NCBI GenBank assembly: GCA_021775915.1
Contig: JAJFGW010000045.1
Location: forward strand, 1 to 56,524
Direction: 5' to 3'
Length of the DNA: 56,524 nt
Source of the DNA: Alphaproteobacteria bacterium
Lineage (GTDB): Bacteria; Pseudomonadota; Alphaproteobacteria; Micavibrionales; Micavibrionaceae
In this document: piece by piece, positions 1 through 7,691 of the stretch
How positions within the stretch are numbered: the first letter of the stretch is position 1
Layout: every line of letters starts with the position of its first letter
The notes under the pieces: generated by a model
What the model saw: only the letters and a program-made list of their open reading frames with translations
The model's database searches: none
Told to the model about the DNA's origin: nothing
Program-made: the position numbers and the translations under genes

Positions 1-481
1 TGCGGCTCTCTGAGAAGTCTATCTCCGGCACTTTTCCGGCCAGAAGGTCAAACATTTGCTCTAGCTCGCCGCGCTCAGGTAATTCACGGAAAAGTGGGCC
101 GTGAAAGGTTGTCAGTCCGGTTTTGTGATGGGCGGCATTGAGCAGGGTCGTGAGGTCGCTATAGCCTATGATGATTTTAGGGTTGGCGGCCACGAGGTTG
201 AAATCTATTTTGTCCAGCATTGTAAGGGCGCGGTTGCCGCCGCGACTGCCGAAAATGGCTTTAATCTCATGGTTTTTCAAAAGATCATGAAATGCATCAA
301 CTTTGCTTTGGGCGTTGCCAGCAGACTGGTTTAACTGGTTTGTCGCCTGCGGGTGAATATAAACCTTATAGCCTCTGGCCTCGATGAAGGCTTTGGCCTT
401 GTCCAAATCATCCTGCGTAACCCAGCAGGAGGTGGACATGATACCAATGGTATCGCCTTTTTTGAGCGCAGGAGGTTTCAT
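1..481 (-). CDS. LD-carboxypeptidase, peptidase S66 family (partial)
   Basis: Peptidase S66 enzymes (LdcA/MccF) are serine peptidases that cut the L,D bond of peptidoglycan tetrapeptides, or related amide bonds, usually in wall recycling. Only about the first 160 residues lie in the window; the gene continues past base 1, and the family is usually about 300 residues. Visible landmarks are the N-terminal LKKGDTIGIMS strand, the glycine motif FGSRGGNRA near residue 80, and IIGYSDLT with the expected nucleophile Ser near residue 108, followed by FHGP. The start is the ATG at 481; the TTG and GTG options nearby add nothing recognisable. It is divergent from the small gene at 566. Family assignment is firm; the substrate is not determined. 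Confidence 0.85.
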   Translation of the reverse strand, partial: MKPPALKKGDTIGIMSTSCWVTQDDLDKAKAFIEARGYKVYIHPQATNQLNQSAGNAQSKVDAFHDLLKNHEIKAIFGSRGGNRALTMLDKIDFNLVAANPKIIIGYSDLTTLLNAAHHKTGLTTFHGPLFRELPERGELEQMFDLLAGKVPEIDFSESR

Positions 482-530
482 GCTTCTTATTATCTACGGT
501 TACCGGTGAATCACAAGCATTTTGGTGATG

Positions 531-559
531 TTGCAGTATGTGTGATTTTTACGTAAAAT
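531..559 (+). promoter_or_regulatory. Candidate sigma-70 promoter giving a leaderless transcript
   Basis: TTGCAG (531-536), a 17-base spacer and TAAAAT (554-559). By the usual spacing, +1 falls at about 566, exactly on the A of the ATG of the small gene downstream. This would make a leaderless mRNA, which fits the absence of any Shine-Dalgarno sequence there. Sequence prediction only. Confidence 0.4.
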
Positions 560-565
560 AGTAGT

Positions 566-784
566 ATGGAACATGTAAGCGGTGGTTTAAATTCTTTTAA
601 TACGACTTTTTCCGAGGTTGGTGCTTGGCCGGCCAGTGTGGGGCGGGGCGGGGCATCGGGCGCTTTTAACCGTACCGTGCTTGATTCAAGGCATTTTAGT
701 AACCCCAACCTGACCGCGAAGGATGTTGCCGCAAGGGGAATTCAGAGCGAAACAGGGTCTTTGACCTATACGCAGACAATGTAA
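566..784 (+). CDS. Small hypothetical protein, 72 aa
   Basis: I do not recognise this 72-residue protein. It has no signal peptide, membrane segment or cysteine. It is rich in Gly, Ser, Thr and Asn and ends with a polar Thr-rich tail (GSLTYTQTM). No ribosome binding site precedes the ATG, but a promoter-like pair at 531-559 would place the transcript start on the start codon itself. The base composition is closer to coding DNA than the AT-rich stretch that follows. A 65-codon open frame on the other strand overlaps most of it and looks less protein-like. It could be a real leaderless gene or chance coding; no function is proposed. Confidence 0.4.
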   Translation: MEHVSGGLNSFNTTFSEVGAWPASVGRGGASGAFNRTVLDSRHFSNPNLTAKDVAARGIQSETGSLTYTQTM

Positions 785-859
785 CCCATTGAAATAAAAG
801 AAAATCTTTTAAAACCGTTTGTGGCTATGAGTTGTAGCACATATCCCTTAACTTTTTCA

Positions 860-888
860 TTGACAATAATTACCATATAACGTATAAA
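860..888 (+). promoter_or_regulatory. Strong sigma-70 promoter candidate
   Basis: A consensus TTGACA (860-865), a 17-base spacer and TATAAA (883-888) lie in an AT-rich stretch. Predicted +1 is near 895, giving a leader of about 70 bases before the ATG at 964. It is the best -35/-10 match that I see in the window. Confidence 0.55.
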
Positions 889-963
889 GTTAATCAATTA
901 AATTTGTTTTATAACTGATAGTTACAGTTGATATTTAAAGTAATTTTTTAAGAGTTGGACGAT

Positions 964-1083
964 ATGAGAAACGCAGCACAAGACATAGCCCTCACCGATG
1001 CATGGTCATGGTCGCAATATGGCAGTGGCGATATGCCCAGTCAGTATTATATGTCGGCTATAGAAATGGCCTGGCAGTTATAA
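964..1083 (+). CDS. Small hypothetical peptide, 39 aa
   Basis: A 39-codon open frame starts at ATG 964, 75 bases downstream of a near-consensus promoter. A purine stretch (AAGAGTTGG) lies before the start but is a weak ribosome binding site. The peptide is unusually aromatic and methionine-rich for its size: three Trp, three Tyr and several Met, with the stretch DAWSWSQYGSGDMPSQYY and the end EMAWQL. It has no clear membrane helix or signal peptide. I do not recognise it. It could be a genuine small protein, a leader peptide for the gene at 1188, or part of a small RNA. Confidence 0.35.
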   Translation: MRNAAQDIALTDAWSWSQYGSGDMPSQYYMSAIEMAWQL

Positions 1084-1187
1084 AAACTGCACTTATTGAC
1101 AGTTATGAAGAAGCTATTTTCGGGTTGTTTCTCATAAAAGTTTTGTCTACTCTCAAGGTAGCAAGCTCTAGATGAAATAGGATTAGG

Positions 1188-1463
1188 ATGATGGACGCTA
1201 CGCAGTTTCAAAGTATGTGTAAAAAGTGGCAGGGCTGTACGTCTGATTTCTCTAAGATTGTTTCTTCTGCATGCACAATAGGCCTCTCAGATGAAGACTT
1301 AGCCATTAAATTTGCCATTTCTGAATATTTTATTGCTTTTTGGAAAGATGGACAAATGTACCCTCATCCAAAAGTCCAAAAACATGTAGTCTCATCTCTT
1401 AAGCATGAAGCTTCTAGTTTTTTAAGTGTCTCCTCAAAGAAACAAATCCCCCCCGCACCTTAA
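1188..1463 (+). CDS. Hypothetical protein, 91 aa
   Basis: This 91-residue protein is not one I recognise. It looks soluble and mostly helical, with two cysteines near the N terminus (Cys11 and Cys17) and one at position 29, a hydrophobic middle segment (AISEYFIAFW) and a Ser/Lys-rich tail ending IPPAP. The start is a double ATG (1188 or 1191) after the purine-rich AATAGGATTAGG, which can serve as a ribosome binding site. It lies downstream of the 39-residue frame at 964 and converges on the DHH phosphoesterase gene. The two could share the promoter at 860. No function is proposed. Confidence 0.5.
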   Translation: MMDATQFQSMCKKWQGCTSDFSKIVSSACTIGLSDEDLAIKFAISEYFIAFWKDGQMYPHPKVQKHVVSSLKHEASSFLSVSSKKQIPPAP

Positions 1464-1526
1464 CTTAAATTTGTAATGTAAATTTAGACAATGACGAAGA
1501 GGGGGGTATCTTCGTAAAAGCCGAGA

Positions 1527-2495
1527 TCAACCGTCTTCGGTAATTTTATCGACGAGTTCCTGCATGACTTCCTCGGCTTTGAGGTTGTCGATCTGGCAGG
1601 TGCCGGCGGCTTCGTGGCCGCCCCCCTCATATTTCAGCATCAGGTTGCCGATATTTGTATTGCTGGTACGGTTCAGGATTGATTTACCGACGGCAAAGAC
1701 AGTGTTTTGCTTGTTTTTACCCCATATGACATGCATGGAGATATTCACCTGCGGGAATAGCGCATAAATCACAAAGCGGTTTCCAGCCCAGATTGTATCT
1801 TCGCGGCGTAAATCAAGAATAACAAGATTGTCGTGATGTTGCGAGCAGCGCTCAATCTGTTCACGGCATTTGAGTTGATGTTCAAAATAAAGGTCAACGC
1901 GCTCTTTAACATCCGGTAGCTCAAGAATTTCTTCAATTGTGTGTGCTTCGCAGATGAAATCAATCAGTTTCATCATGAGTTCAAAATTAGAGATACCAAA
2001 ATCACGAAAACGCCCTAAACCGGTACGTGCATCCATAATAAAGCTCAGGAGTTCCCAGCCTTCGGGGTTTAGAATGTCTTCCTTGGTAAAACCGGCAGAA
2101 TCGGCCTTATCAACTGCCGCCATTATTTCTTCAGTGACCTTTTCCAGTTTGGGGTTGGCGTGGCCGTCAAAATACTGGTAAACAACCCGCGCCGCAGACG
2201 GGGCATCAGGGTCGATAACGTGATGAGGGGGGCAGTCATCCAGCCGTTCGACTTCACTGGCATGGTGGTCAAAGCACATATAAACGCCTTCGACAAAGGG
2301 CAGGTTTGTTGTGATGTCGTTGGGGCCAACCTCTATAGCGCCATCTTGCATATCTTTGGGGTGAGCAAATTTAATATCGTTAATAAGGCCTAGCTCTTGA
2401 AGGATTACGGCGCAAATCAGGCCGTCCATATCACTTCGTGTGATTAGGCGGTATTTTTTATTTGGTTCTGGCTGGACATTTGCTTCGCTGGTCAT
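1527..2495 (-). CDS. DHH-family phosphoesterase (exopolyphosphatase/NrnA-like)
   Basis: DHH-DHHA1 phosphoesterases use two metal ions, usually manganese, to hydrolyse phosphodiesters or polyphosphate; relatives degrade nano-RNA, pAp or cyclic dinucleotides. In this 322-residue protein motif I reads LITRSDMDGLICAV near residue 17, the DHH motif is MCFDHHAS near residue 73, and the C-terminal DHHA1 substrate loop is YEGGGHEAAGTC near residue 290. The first motif has RSDMDG rather than the common HxNPDxD form, as in exopolyphosphatase-like members. The ATG at 2495 follows a good ribosome binding site (GCAAGGAG). It lies downstream of clpX on the same strand with a 96-base gap. Family is firm; substrate is unknown. 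Confidence 0.85.
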   Translation of the reverse strand: MTSEANVQPEPNKKYRLITRSDMDGLICAVILQELGLINDIKFAHPKDMQDGAIEVGPNDITTNLPFVEGVYMCFDHHASEVERLDDCPPHHVIDPDAPSAARVVYQYFDGHANPKLEKVTEEIMAAVDKADSAGFTKEDILNPEGWELLSFIMDARTGLGRFRDFGISNFELMMKLIDFICEAHTIEEILELPDVKERVDLYFEHQLKCREQIERCSQHHDNLVILDLRREDTIWAGNRFVIYALFPQVNISMHVIWGKNKQNTVFAVGKSILNRTSNTNIGNLMLKYEGGGHEAAGTCQIDNLKAEEVMQELVDKITEDG

Positions 2496-2591
2496 GGCTC
2501 CGTAACTCCTTGCTTAAATAAACCCCACTCGGTAACAAACCCTTATATCATAGAGCCTTAAATGATAATATGACGTTAACGATTTTCAATT

Positions 2592-3914
2592 TTAACTTGC
2601 GGCGGCTTCTTTGTCCCCTTTGTCTCCCTTGTCTCCTTTTTTGGACTTAGAAGACTTGGATTTTTTCTTTTTATCAGAAAAAACAAAGGTAGGTTCTTTC
2701 CCATCTACAACGGTTTTTTCTTCAACCACCACTTCTTCTATGTTCTCCATATCTGGCAATTCAAACATGGTATGAAGAAGCAGGTTCTCCAGAATGGAAC
2801 GCAGGCCCCGCGCCCCTGTTTTACGCTCAACAGCTTTTACCGCGATGGCTTTAAGGGCACCATCTGTAAAGCGTAATTTTGCATTTTCCATCTCAAACAG
2901 GAGTTGGTATTGCTTGGTCAGGGCATTCTTTGGCTCTGTTAAAATTTGAACGAGAGCGTCTTCATCAAGGTTTTCCAACGTGGCAATAACAGGAAGACGA
3001 CCAACAAATTCAGGAATCAAGCCGTAGCGTAGTAGGTCTTCCGGTTCCAGTTCCTTGAATAGCTCACCAATATTACGGTCATCATCATCCTTTACGTCAG
3101 AGCCAAAGCCAATTGATGTGCCGCGGCCGCGATCGGCAATAATTTTGTCGAGGCCCGCAAATGCACCACCACAGATAAACAGAATATCGGCGGTATCAAC
3201 TTGCAGAAACTCTTGTTGCGGGTGCTTACGGCCTCCTTGCGGCGGAACAGCGGCGACAGTGCCTTCCATAAGTTTAAGAAGGGCTTGTTGCACACCTTCA
3301 CCGGAAACATCACGAGTAATGGACGGGTTGTCTGATTTACGGCTGATTTTATCGATTTCATCAATATAGACAATACCGCGTTGCGCACGCTCGACATTGT
3401 AATCAGCACCTTGCAGCAATTTGAGAACGATATTTTCTACATCCTCACCGACATAACCGGCTTCGGTCAGTGTCGTAGCGTCAGCCATGGTGAAGGGCAC
3501 GTCAATAATACGCGCTAGTGTTTGTGCCAGAAGAGTTTTACCACACCCGGTTGGGCCACAAAGCAGGATATTTGATTTTGCCAGTTCGACTTCACTAGCA
3601 CCTTGGCCTTGCGTGTGTTCCATGCGTTTGTAGTGGTTGTGAACGGCCACGGCCAAAACACGTTTCGCCGCATCTTGCCCGATCACATAATCATCAAGGA
3701 CGTTCTTGATCTCTGATGGTGTGGGAACACCTTCACCGGAACGAACGACAGAGGTTTTGTCTTCTTCCCGGATGATGTCCATACAGAGTTCGACACATTC
3801 GTTACAGACAAAAACATTGGGCCCCGCAATGAGCTTGCGTACCTCGTGCTGGCTTTTGCCACAAAATGAGCAATAAAGCGTGTTCTTACTGTCAGTGTCT
3901 CCGGATTTACTCAT
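2592..3914 (-). CDS. clpX: ATP-dependent Clp protease ATP-binding subunit ClpX
   Basis: ClpX is the hexameric AAA+ unfoldase that recognises tagged substrates and feeds them to ClpP in the cytoplasm. The N-terminal zinc domain has its four cysteines (Cys15, 18, 37, 40). Walker A is GPTGCGKT (residues 120-127), Walker B is VYIDEIDK, the RKH pore loop reads GGRKHP, and the ClpP-docking IGF tripeptide is present in [11 protein letters not shown]. The start at 3914 has the ribosome binding site AGGTAAGGA. The last 25 residues form an unusual Lys-rich tail with GDK repeated three times. clpP, normally just upstream, is absent here; sufE is divergent on that side. Confidence 0.97.
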   Translation of the reverse strand: MSKSGDTDSKNTLYCSFCGKSQHEVRKLIAGPNVFVCNECVELCMDIIREEDKTSVVRSGEGVPTPSEIKNVLDDYVIGQDAAKRVLAVAVHNHYKRMEHTQGQGASEVELAKSNILLCGPTGCGKTLLAQTLARIIDVPFTMADATTLTEAGYVGEDVENIVLKLLQGADYNVERAQRGIVYIDEIDKISRKSDNPSITRDVSGEGVQQALLKLMEGTVAAVPPQGGRKHPQQEFLQVDTADILFICGGAFAGLDKIIADRGRGTSIGFGSDVKDDDDRNIGELFKELEPEDLLRYGLIPEFVGRLPVIATLENLDEDALVQILTEPKNALTKQYQLLFEMENAKLRFTDGALKAIAVKAVERKTGARGLRSILENLLLHTMFELPDMENIEEVVVEEKTVVDGKEPTFVFSDKKKKSKSSKSKKGDKGDKGDKEAAAS

Positions 3915-4055
3915 TAAGCTGTCCTTACCTCTACAACTGTTTGAATCAACATGATTTCACTCTAGCCAAGGATCATGAGGCCGCGCAAGCCCCTTTACAA
4001 ATGAAATGCAGTTTCTCTCCACAGAAACTATTGTGTTTATTGTTATCTAAAGGCT

Positions 4056-4082
4056 TTGAGTTTTTTCTGCGCATACTATAAT
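4056..4082 (+). promoter_or_regulatory. Candidate promoter for sufE
   Basis: TTGAGT (4056-4061) and a perfect TATAAT (4077-4082) are separated by 15 bases (16 if TTTGAG is taken), slightly short. Predicted +1 is near 4089, which leaves a 27-base leader before sufE. The -10 is convincing; the -35 is moderate. Confidence 0.4.
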
Positions 4083-4115
4083 CAATGTCTGAAACGCTTT
4101 AATTAAATATGAATC

Positions 4116-4538
4116 ATGGCCGCAAAAAATTTAGATGAACTGGCAGAAAGTTTTGACCTCTTTGATAGTTGGGAGGACCGCTACCGTTATCTGATTGATC
4201 TGGGGCAACGTCTGCAGCCCATGGACGAATCTTTAAAAATAGATGATAGGCTGGTTAGAGGTTGTACTTCTCTGGTCTGGCTTGATTCAGAGATCAAGGA
4301 AAATGAAGCAGGGGAAAAGATTTTTCATTTCATTGCAGATAGCGATGCCCAGATTGTTAAAGGGCTTATCTACATATTAATTCTTGCTTATCAGGACCAG
4401 CCGCTTGAGAAAATTGCAGACATAGATATTCAGCTTTCTTTTGAAAGGCTCGGCCTGGCCGGTCATTTAAGCCCCAGCCGCCGCAATGGTTTCTTCTCCA
4501 TGGTTGAGAGAATTAAACACATGACGTCATCGTCTTGA
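4116..4538 (+). CDS. sufE: SufE family cysteine desulfuration protein
   Basis: SufE accepts persulfide sulfur from the cysteine desulfurase SufS and passes it to the SufBCD scaffold during iron-sulfur cluster assembly. The protein has the usual length of about 140 residues, and the acceptor cysteine lies in the family motif RLVRGCTSLVW (Cys50). The C-terminal GLAGHLSPSRRNGF segment is also typical. It stands alone here, without a suf operon, as often happens in Alphaproteobacteria. It is divergent from clpX across a 200-base region that holds the promoter at 4056. The ATG at 4116 is used; an in-phase extension upstream has no support. Confidence 0.93.
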   Translation: MAAKNLDELAESFDLFDSWEDRYRYLIDLGQRLQPMDESLKIDDRLVRGCTSLVWLDSEIKENEAGEKIFHFIADSDAQIVKGLIYILILAYQDQPLEKIADIDIQLSFERLGLAGHLSPSRRNGFFSMVERIKHMTSSS

Positions 4539-4618
4539 CCGGATCTTGACCGGTTAATTATGCCGTGATACGGCTGTATATGACTTAGCAATAATAATTT
4601 TTACAGGGAGAATATGTT

Positions 4619-5452
4619 ATGTCGGAATCTAGTGGAGCTATTGATGGTGCCATTCAAAAGTTACTGGGTATTTATCAGGGACTGGCAGACGAAGAAAAAA
4701 ATATAGCGCCAAAGCGTCAGGTCACACAGCAGAAAATTGACGGGTTGGTTGATGACTTGGCTGCCATGGGTGAGTTTGACGAGAGCAAAGTTTCAGCCGA
4801 GATGATGGCGGCGTTCTACGTTTTTAATCAGCAAATTCAGGGAAGGCTGATGCAGGGTGATTCTTCTGCTCAGATGGCCATGGCTAGATTTAATCAGGGT
4901 TTTATGGAGGCCGCTCAGGCTTATTTTCAAAAGATACAAGCTGATCCAGCGAAAGCGCAGGATATTCAGCGGGCCGTACAAAGTATGAGTGTCGAAACGC
5001 AGCCACCAAAAATAGAGGTGGGAGGCATCCCGGCCATTGAAATTGCCATTCATGAGCCAGAGGGTGATTACGGCGAATGGGCTTTTGCTGTTGTGTTGAT
5101 TTCTGTCGATGAAAATTTCCAGGCCAAAGTCGTTGATACGCTGGATTATGATCTTTATGTCAGTATGGAGATTACGCCGCATGAAGGTTTGTCGGACGAA
5201 TTTAATGTTCCCGGCAAACGGATTAAAGCCGGTGTTAAATTCAAGCCGATGTCTATTTCTTATGAGACGGTGGAAAATGGCCCGGAAGCCATACTGCATG
5301 TCAGCGGCCATATTTATAAAGGTAAAGAGCATGTGCAGACATTAGAATTCCCAGAGGTGCCGTTGGCAAAACAGGGGTCTAATGACCTTGATATGGATGC
5401 GATTATGAAGATGATGAGAGAGGGCCCTGGCCCGAATAATCGTCCGAACTAG
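4619..5452 (+). CDS. Hypothetical protein, 277 aa
   Basis: I do not recognise this protein. Residues 1 to about 125 look helical and Gln/Met-rich, with no signal peptide or membrane helix. From about residue 130 the pattern changes to alternating beta segments (GGIPAIEIAIHEPEGDYG and following), and a polar tail ends PGPNNRPN. This suggests a two-domain cytoplasmic protein. The ATG at 4619 is preceded by ACAGGGAGAATATGTT, a good ribosome binding site; an ATG four codons earlier is out of phase. It follows sufE by 80 bases. In that gap are two copies of TTGACCGG and a short GCCGT/ACGGC hairpin. Coding status is firm; function is unknown. Confidence 0.75.
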   Translation: MSESSGAIDGAIQKLLGIYQGLADEEKNIAPKRQVTQQKIDGLVDDLAAMGEFDESKVSAEMMAAFYVFNQQIQGRLMQGDSSAQMAMARFNQGFMEAAQAYFQKIQADPAKAQDIQRAVQSMSVETQPPKIEVGGIPAIEIAIHEPEGDYGEWAFAVVLISVDENFQAKVVDTLDYDLYVSMEITPHEGLSDEFNVPGKRIKAGVKFKPMSISYETVENGPEAILHVSGHIYKGKEHVQTLEFPEVPLAKQGSNDLDMDAIMKMMREGPGPNNRPN

Positions 5453-5463
5453 GAAATACTCTG

Positions 5464-5503
5464 AAAAAAGTTAAGGACGCGACATAAAGTCAGCGCCCTT
5501 AAC
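5464..5503 (-). terminator. Rho-independent terminator for the hisS operon
   Basis: Arms GTTAAGGACGCGAC (5470-5483) and GTCAGCGCCCTTAAC (5489-5503) form a stem with one or two small mismatches and a loop of about 5 bases. On the minus strand the stem is followed by TTTTTT (complement of 5464-5469). It lies about 110 bases past the end of the secreted-protein gene. It may also slow transcripts arriving from the plus-strand gene at 4619, though no T-run follows on that strand. Confidence 0.7.
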
Positions 5504-5611
5504 CGGAAGTCTCCCAGTCTCCTCCGCAGAAAAGACTATATAAAAATAAGGGACGTGTCAAAGATACGGAAAATAGGTTTGTTTTTCAGAAGGTTAAAGC
5601 GTTTCTGAAAG

Positions 5612-6223
5612 CTATGGCTGTTCGTTTTCCTCTTCAGAAGGGGCGTTGGCGCCGTCTTTTTCTTCCGCTTCCGATGATGCTTTCCGGTCATCATTATGGC
5701 GCAGGCTTTGAAGAATGTCGGCGAAAAGCCGGTCTGATTTCTCCGTTTGTTTTCCTATGAGCTCCGCTTCGAGAGTTAGAACTGACCCGTTTCCAACCCA
5801 AAGCTGGGTGACATAGAGTATTTCATTATTGCCGTTGGCGCTATTTCCTGCACCGAGCAAGGCCGCCATCGTCGCGTTGTCTGTTTCATTGTAGGAAATG
5901 TCATAAACCTCCAGATTTTCAATGCCCGGCCTCGCCAGAAGTGAAGTGCGCATAAGGTCCGGTGTGAAGTCTTTGCGAAAGTTTTTTGCGCTGGGGGTGC
6001 AACTGACGTAAAAATTAACTGTTGCATCCAGATCAAAGACCTGCGTGTAGCTTGTCATGAGGGAGCATTTGTCTTTCATCTGGTCATGGCAGCGGCGGGT
6101 GGCAAATGGCTCGCCGGGGAAGGTGATTTGAAAATCGCAGCCCTCGGGAGAATAGACAAATTCTGCAGCTAGCACAGGGAAGCTAAGAACAAGAAAAAAT
6201 AGAGTATTAAGCAACAGCCGCAT
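5612..6223 (-). CDS. Secreted hypothetical protein, 203 aa
   Basis: The protein starts at ATG 6223 with a clear signal peptide (MRLLLNTLFFLVLSFPVLAA) and a good ribosome binding site (GAAGAGGAG). A longer in-phase frame upstream overlaps hisS and has no signal features, so I reject it. The mature part begins with EFVYSPEGCDFQITFPGEPF and has four cysteines that could pair into two disulfides in the periplasm. The C-terminal 25 residues are an acidic tail rich in Glu. Its start overlaps the last 17 bases of hisS, which implies translational coupling. I recognise no enzyme motif; it resembles the many small secreted beta-rich proteins without assigned roles. Confidence 0.75.
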   Translation of the reverse strand: MRLLLNTLFFLVLSFPVLAAEFVYSPEGCDFQITFPGEPFATRRCHDQMKDKCSLMTSYTQVFDLDATVNFYVSCTPSAKNFRKDFTPDLMRTSLLARPGIENLEVYDISYNETDNATMAALLGAGNSANGNNEILYVTQLWVGNGSVLTLEAELIGKQTEKSDRLFADILQSLRHNDDRKASSEAEEKDGANAPSEEENEQP

Positions 6224-7580
6224 CGCGGGACTCCTCTTCGGGTTTTGTCCAGGTTTTCGGGTCAGCTTTGGATTGATTTCTGCTGGCCATGCATTTGACT
6301 TCGCCTGTGTCAGGTAGCCAAACATAGGGTATGCCTTTCTTTTCGGCATAGGCGAATTGTTTCTGGATTTTCTGTGCGCGGTGGAACAGTTCGACATTAT
6401 AGCCGCGTTCGCGCAGAGTGCGCGCTGTTTCAGAGGCTGTTTCGCGCTGTTCTTCATCCGGCAGCACCATCAAAATATCCGCCGGAGATTTGCGCGTAGT
6501 ATCAAAAGCGCCTTTGGTGCGTAGCTTGTCGAACAAACGGCTAAAGCCAATCGAGATGCCAACGCCGGGGAGCTTCTTGTTAATGTAGGAGCTGGCCAGA
6601 TCATCGTAACGCCCGCCGGAACAAATCGAGCCATAGCCGGGATCGTCAGTGAATACTGTCTCGTAAACGGTGCCGGTGTAATAGTCGAGACCACGGACGA
6701 TGGAAAGGTCAGCCACAACCGCGCCTTCGGGAAGGTGGGAGAGTTGGTTCATGACGGTAGTGAGTTCTTCTATGCCCTCCTTAAATAGATTCTGGATTGC
6801 TTCGTTGCTATCGCTCCTCGCAATGACGTCATTGCGAGTGATGAAATCGCGAAGCAATCCAGAAATATATTTGGGGGTGGCTTTGATGCTTGCCAGAGCT
6901 ATAATTTTTTCAAGCTGTATGTCACTAAGACCAAGTTCGAGTAAATCTGCAAAGACGTCCTGTTCACCAATCTTTTCCAGCTTATCAATAATCCGTATAA
7001 CCTCTGTGACATTTTCAATGCGGAGCTCCTCGCATAGTCCAATCAAAATCTTCCTATTACTAATCCGCAACTGGATTTTATTTTCTGGTTTTTCCATCCC
7101 CGGAAGTCCGGCGAGGGTTTCCCAGATAATGGCGGGCATTTCGGCGTCGAAATGCAATGGAAGCGCATCGACGTTAATAACATCTATGTCGCACTGGTAA
7201 AATTCGCGGAAACGTCCGGCTTGCGGTCTTTCACCGCGCCAGACACGTTGTATTTGGTAGCGTTTGAACGGAAATACTAGGTTGTTGAAATGCTGGGCGA
7301 CATAGCGCGCGAGCGGCACGGTCTGGTCAAAATGCAGGGCCAGCCGCGCATCTTTTTCGCCTTCTTCCTTGTGCAGGCGCTCTAAAACATAAATTTCCTT
7401 GTCGACCTCGCCTTTGGCGCTGATAACGTCAATTTCTTCGACTGACGGCGTTTCGATCGAGCAAAAGCCGTAGGATTCAAAGACATTGCGGATATGGTCG
7501 AACCATTGCTGTTCGATCAATCTTTCTTCAGGGAGCCATTCGGGAAAGCCGCTGACAGGTTTTGGTTTATAAACACTCAT
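6207..7580 (-). CDS. hisS: Histidyl-tRNA synthetase
   Basis: HisRS charges tRNA-His with histidine. The class II core is clear: motif 2 region RVWRGERPQAGRFREFYQ, histidine signature RGLDYYTG, and motif 3 around LPGVGISIGFSRL. The KRYQIQRVWRGERP form differs from the E. coli type (FRYERPQKGRYRQF) and resembles the divergent or eukaryote-like branch. I start at ATG 7580 (MSVYKPKPVSGFP); a TTG 12 codons upstream is possible but less likely. About 24 residues in the middle (SGLLRDFITRND to NEAIQ) are encoded by a palindromic repeat at 6791-6863, read in frame without a stop. The gene for a secreted protein overlaps its end. Confidence 0.95.
   Translation of the reverse strand: MSVYKPKPVSGFPEWLPEERLIEQQWFDHIRNVFESYGFCSIETPSVEEIDVISAKGEVDKEIYVLERLHKEEGEKDARLALHFDQTVPLARYVAQHFNNLVFPFKRYQIQRVWRGERPQAGRFREFYQCDIDVINVDALPLHFDAEMPAIIWETLAGLPGMEKPENKIQLRISNRKILIGLCEELRIENVTEVIRIIDKLEKIGEQDVFADLLELGLSDIQLEKIIALASIKATPKYISGLLRDFITRNDVIARSDSNEAIQNLFKEGIEELTTVMNQLSHLPEGAVVADLSIVRGLDYYTGTVYETVFTDDPGYGSICSGGRYDDLASSYINKKLPGVGISIGFSRLFDKLRTKGAFDTTRKSPADILMVLPDEEQRETASETARTLRERGYNVELFHRAQKIQKQFAYAEKKGIPYVWLPDTGEVKCMASRNQSKADPKTWTKPEEESRDAAVA
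6791..6863. repeat. Palindromic repeat element inside hisS
   Basis: Arms TCTGGATTGCTTCG (6791-6804) and CGAAGCAATCCAGA (6850-6863) are perfect complements over 14 bases. The centre CTCGCAATGAC/GTCATTGCGAG (6817-6838) is a perfect 22-base palindrome. The parts between are imperfect. The core CATTGCGAG...GAAGCAATC resembles dispersed palindromic repeats that I recall from many bacterial genomes. In hisS it adds about 24 codons and keeps the frame, much as Rickettsia palindromic elements do. I see no second copy in this window. Confidence 0.85.
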
Positions 7581-7630
7581 GGTTCTGCTTTTACAGCATT
7601 TTTGCCGTTTTACCAAAAAGTTTGATTTCC

Positions 7631-7659
7631 ATCATAGAGTATGGTTTTATAAGCCACAA
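7631..7659 (-). promoter_or_regulatory. Candidate promoter for hisS
   Basis: On the minus strand TTGTGG (7659-7654), 17 bases and TATGAT (7636-7631) make a plausible sigma-70 promoter with +1 near 7624, 44 bases before the hisS ATG at 7580. It lies in the 111-base divergent gap that hisS shares with the VWA gene at 7692. Confidence 0.4.
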
Positions 7660-7691
7660 TCTGGAAAATAATAAAAGCAAGGGGAGCTTTC

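Noticed and set aside
511-708. 65-codon minus-strand open frame overlapping the small gene at 566
   Set aside because: It lacks a ribosome binding site and a promoter, and its sequence looks like the shadow of the plus-strand frame.
1447-1510. C-run and G-run at the end of the 91-codon gene as a terminator
   Set aside because: The arms are about 45 bases apart and simple in sequence; no T-run follows, so I do not call it.
3915-4115. clpX promoter on the minus strand
   Set aside because: TTGTAA-17-CATGAT and TTGCGC-18-TAGAGT are both possible, but neither is good enough to choose; a promoter is probably present in the gap but I cannot place it.
4793-5332. 179-codon minus-strand open frame opposite the 277-residue gene
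   Set aside because: The plus-strand frame has a good ribosome binding site and protein-like sequence; the minus frame is rich in rare codons and has no start signal.
5612-6457. Longer version of the secreted protein starting at 6457
   Set aside because: The extra 78 residues overlap hisS and hide the signal peptide, while ATG 6223 has a clear ribosome binding site and signal sequence.
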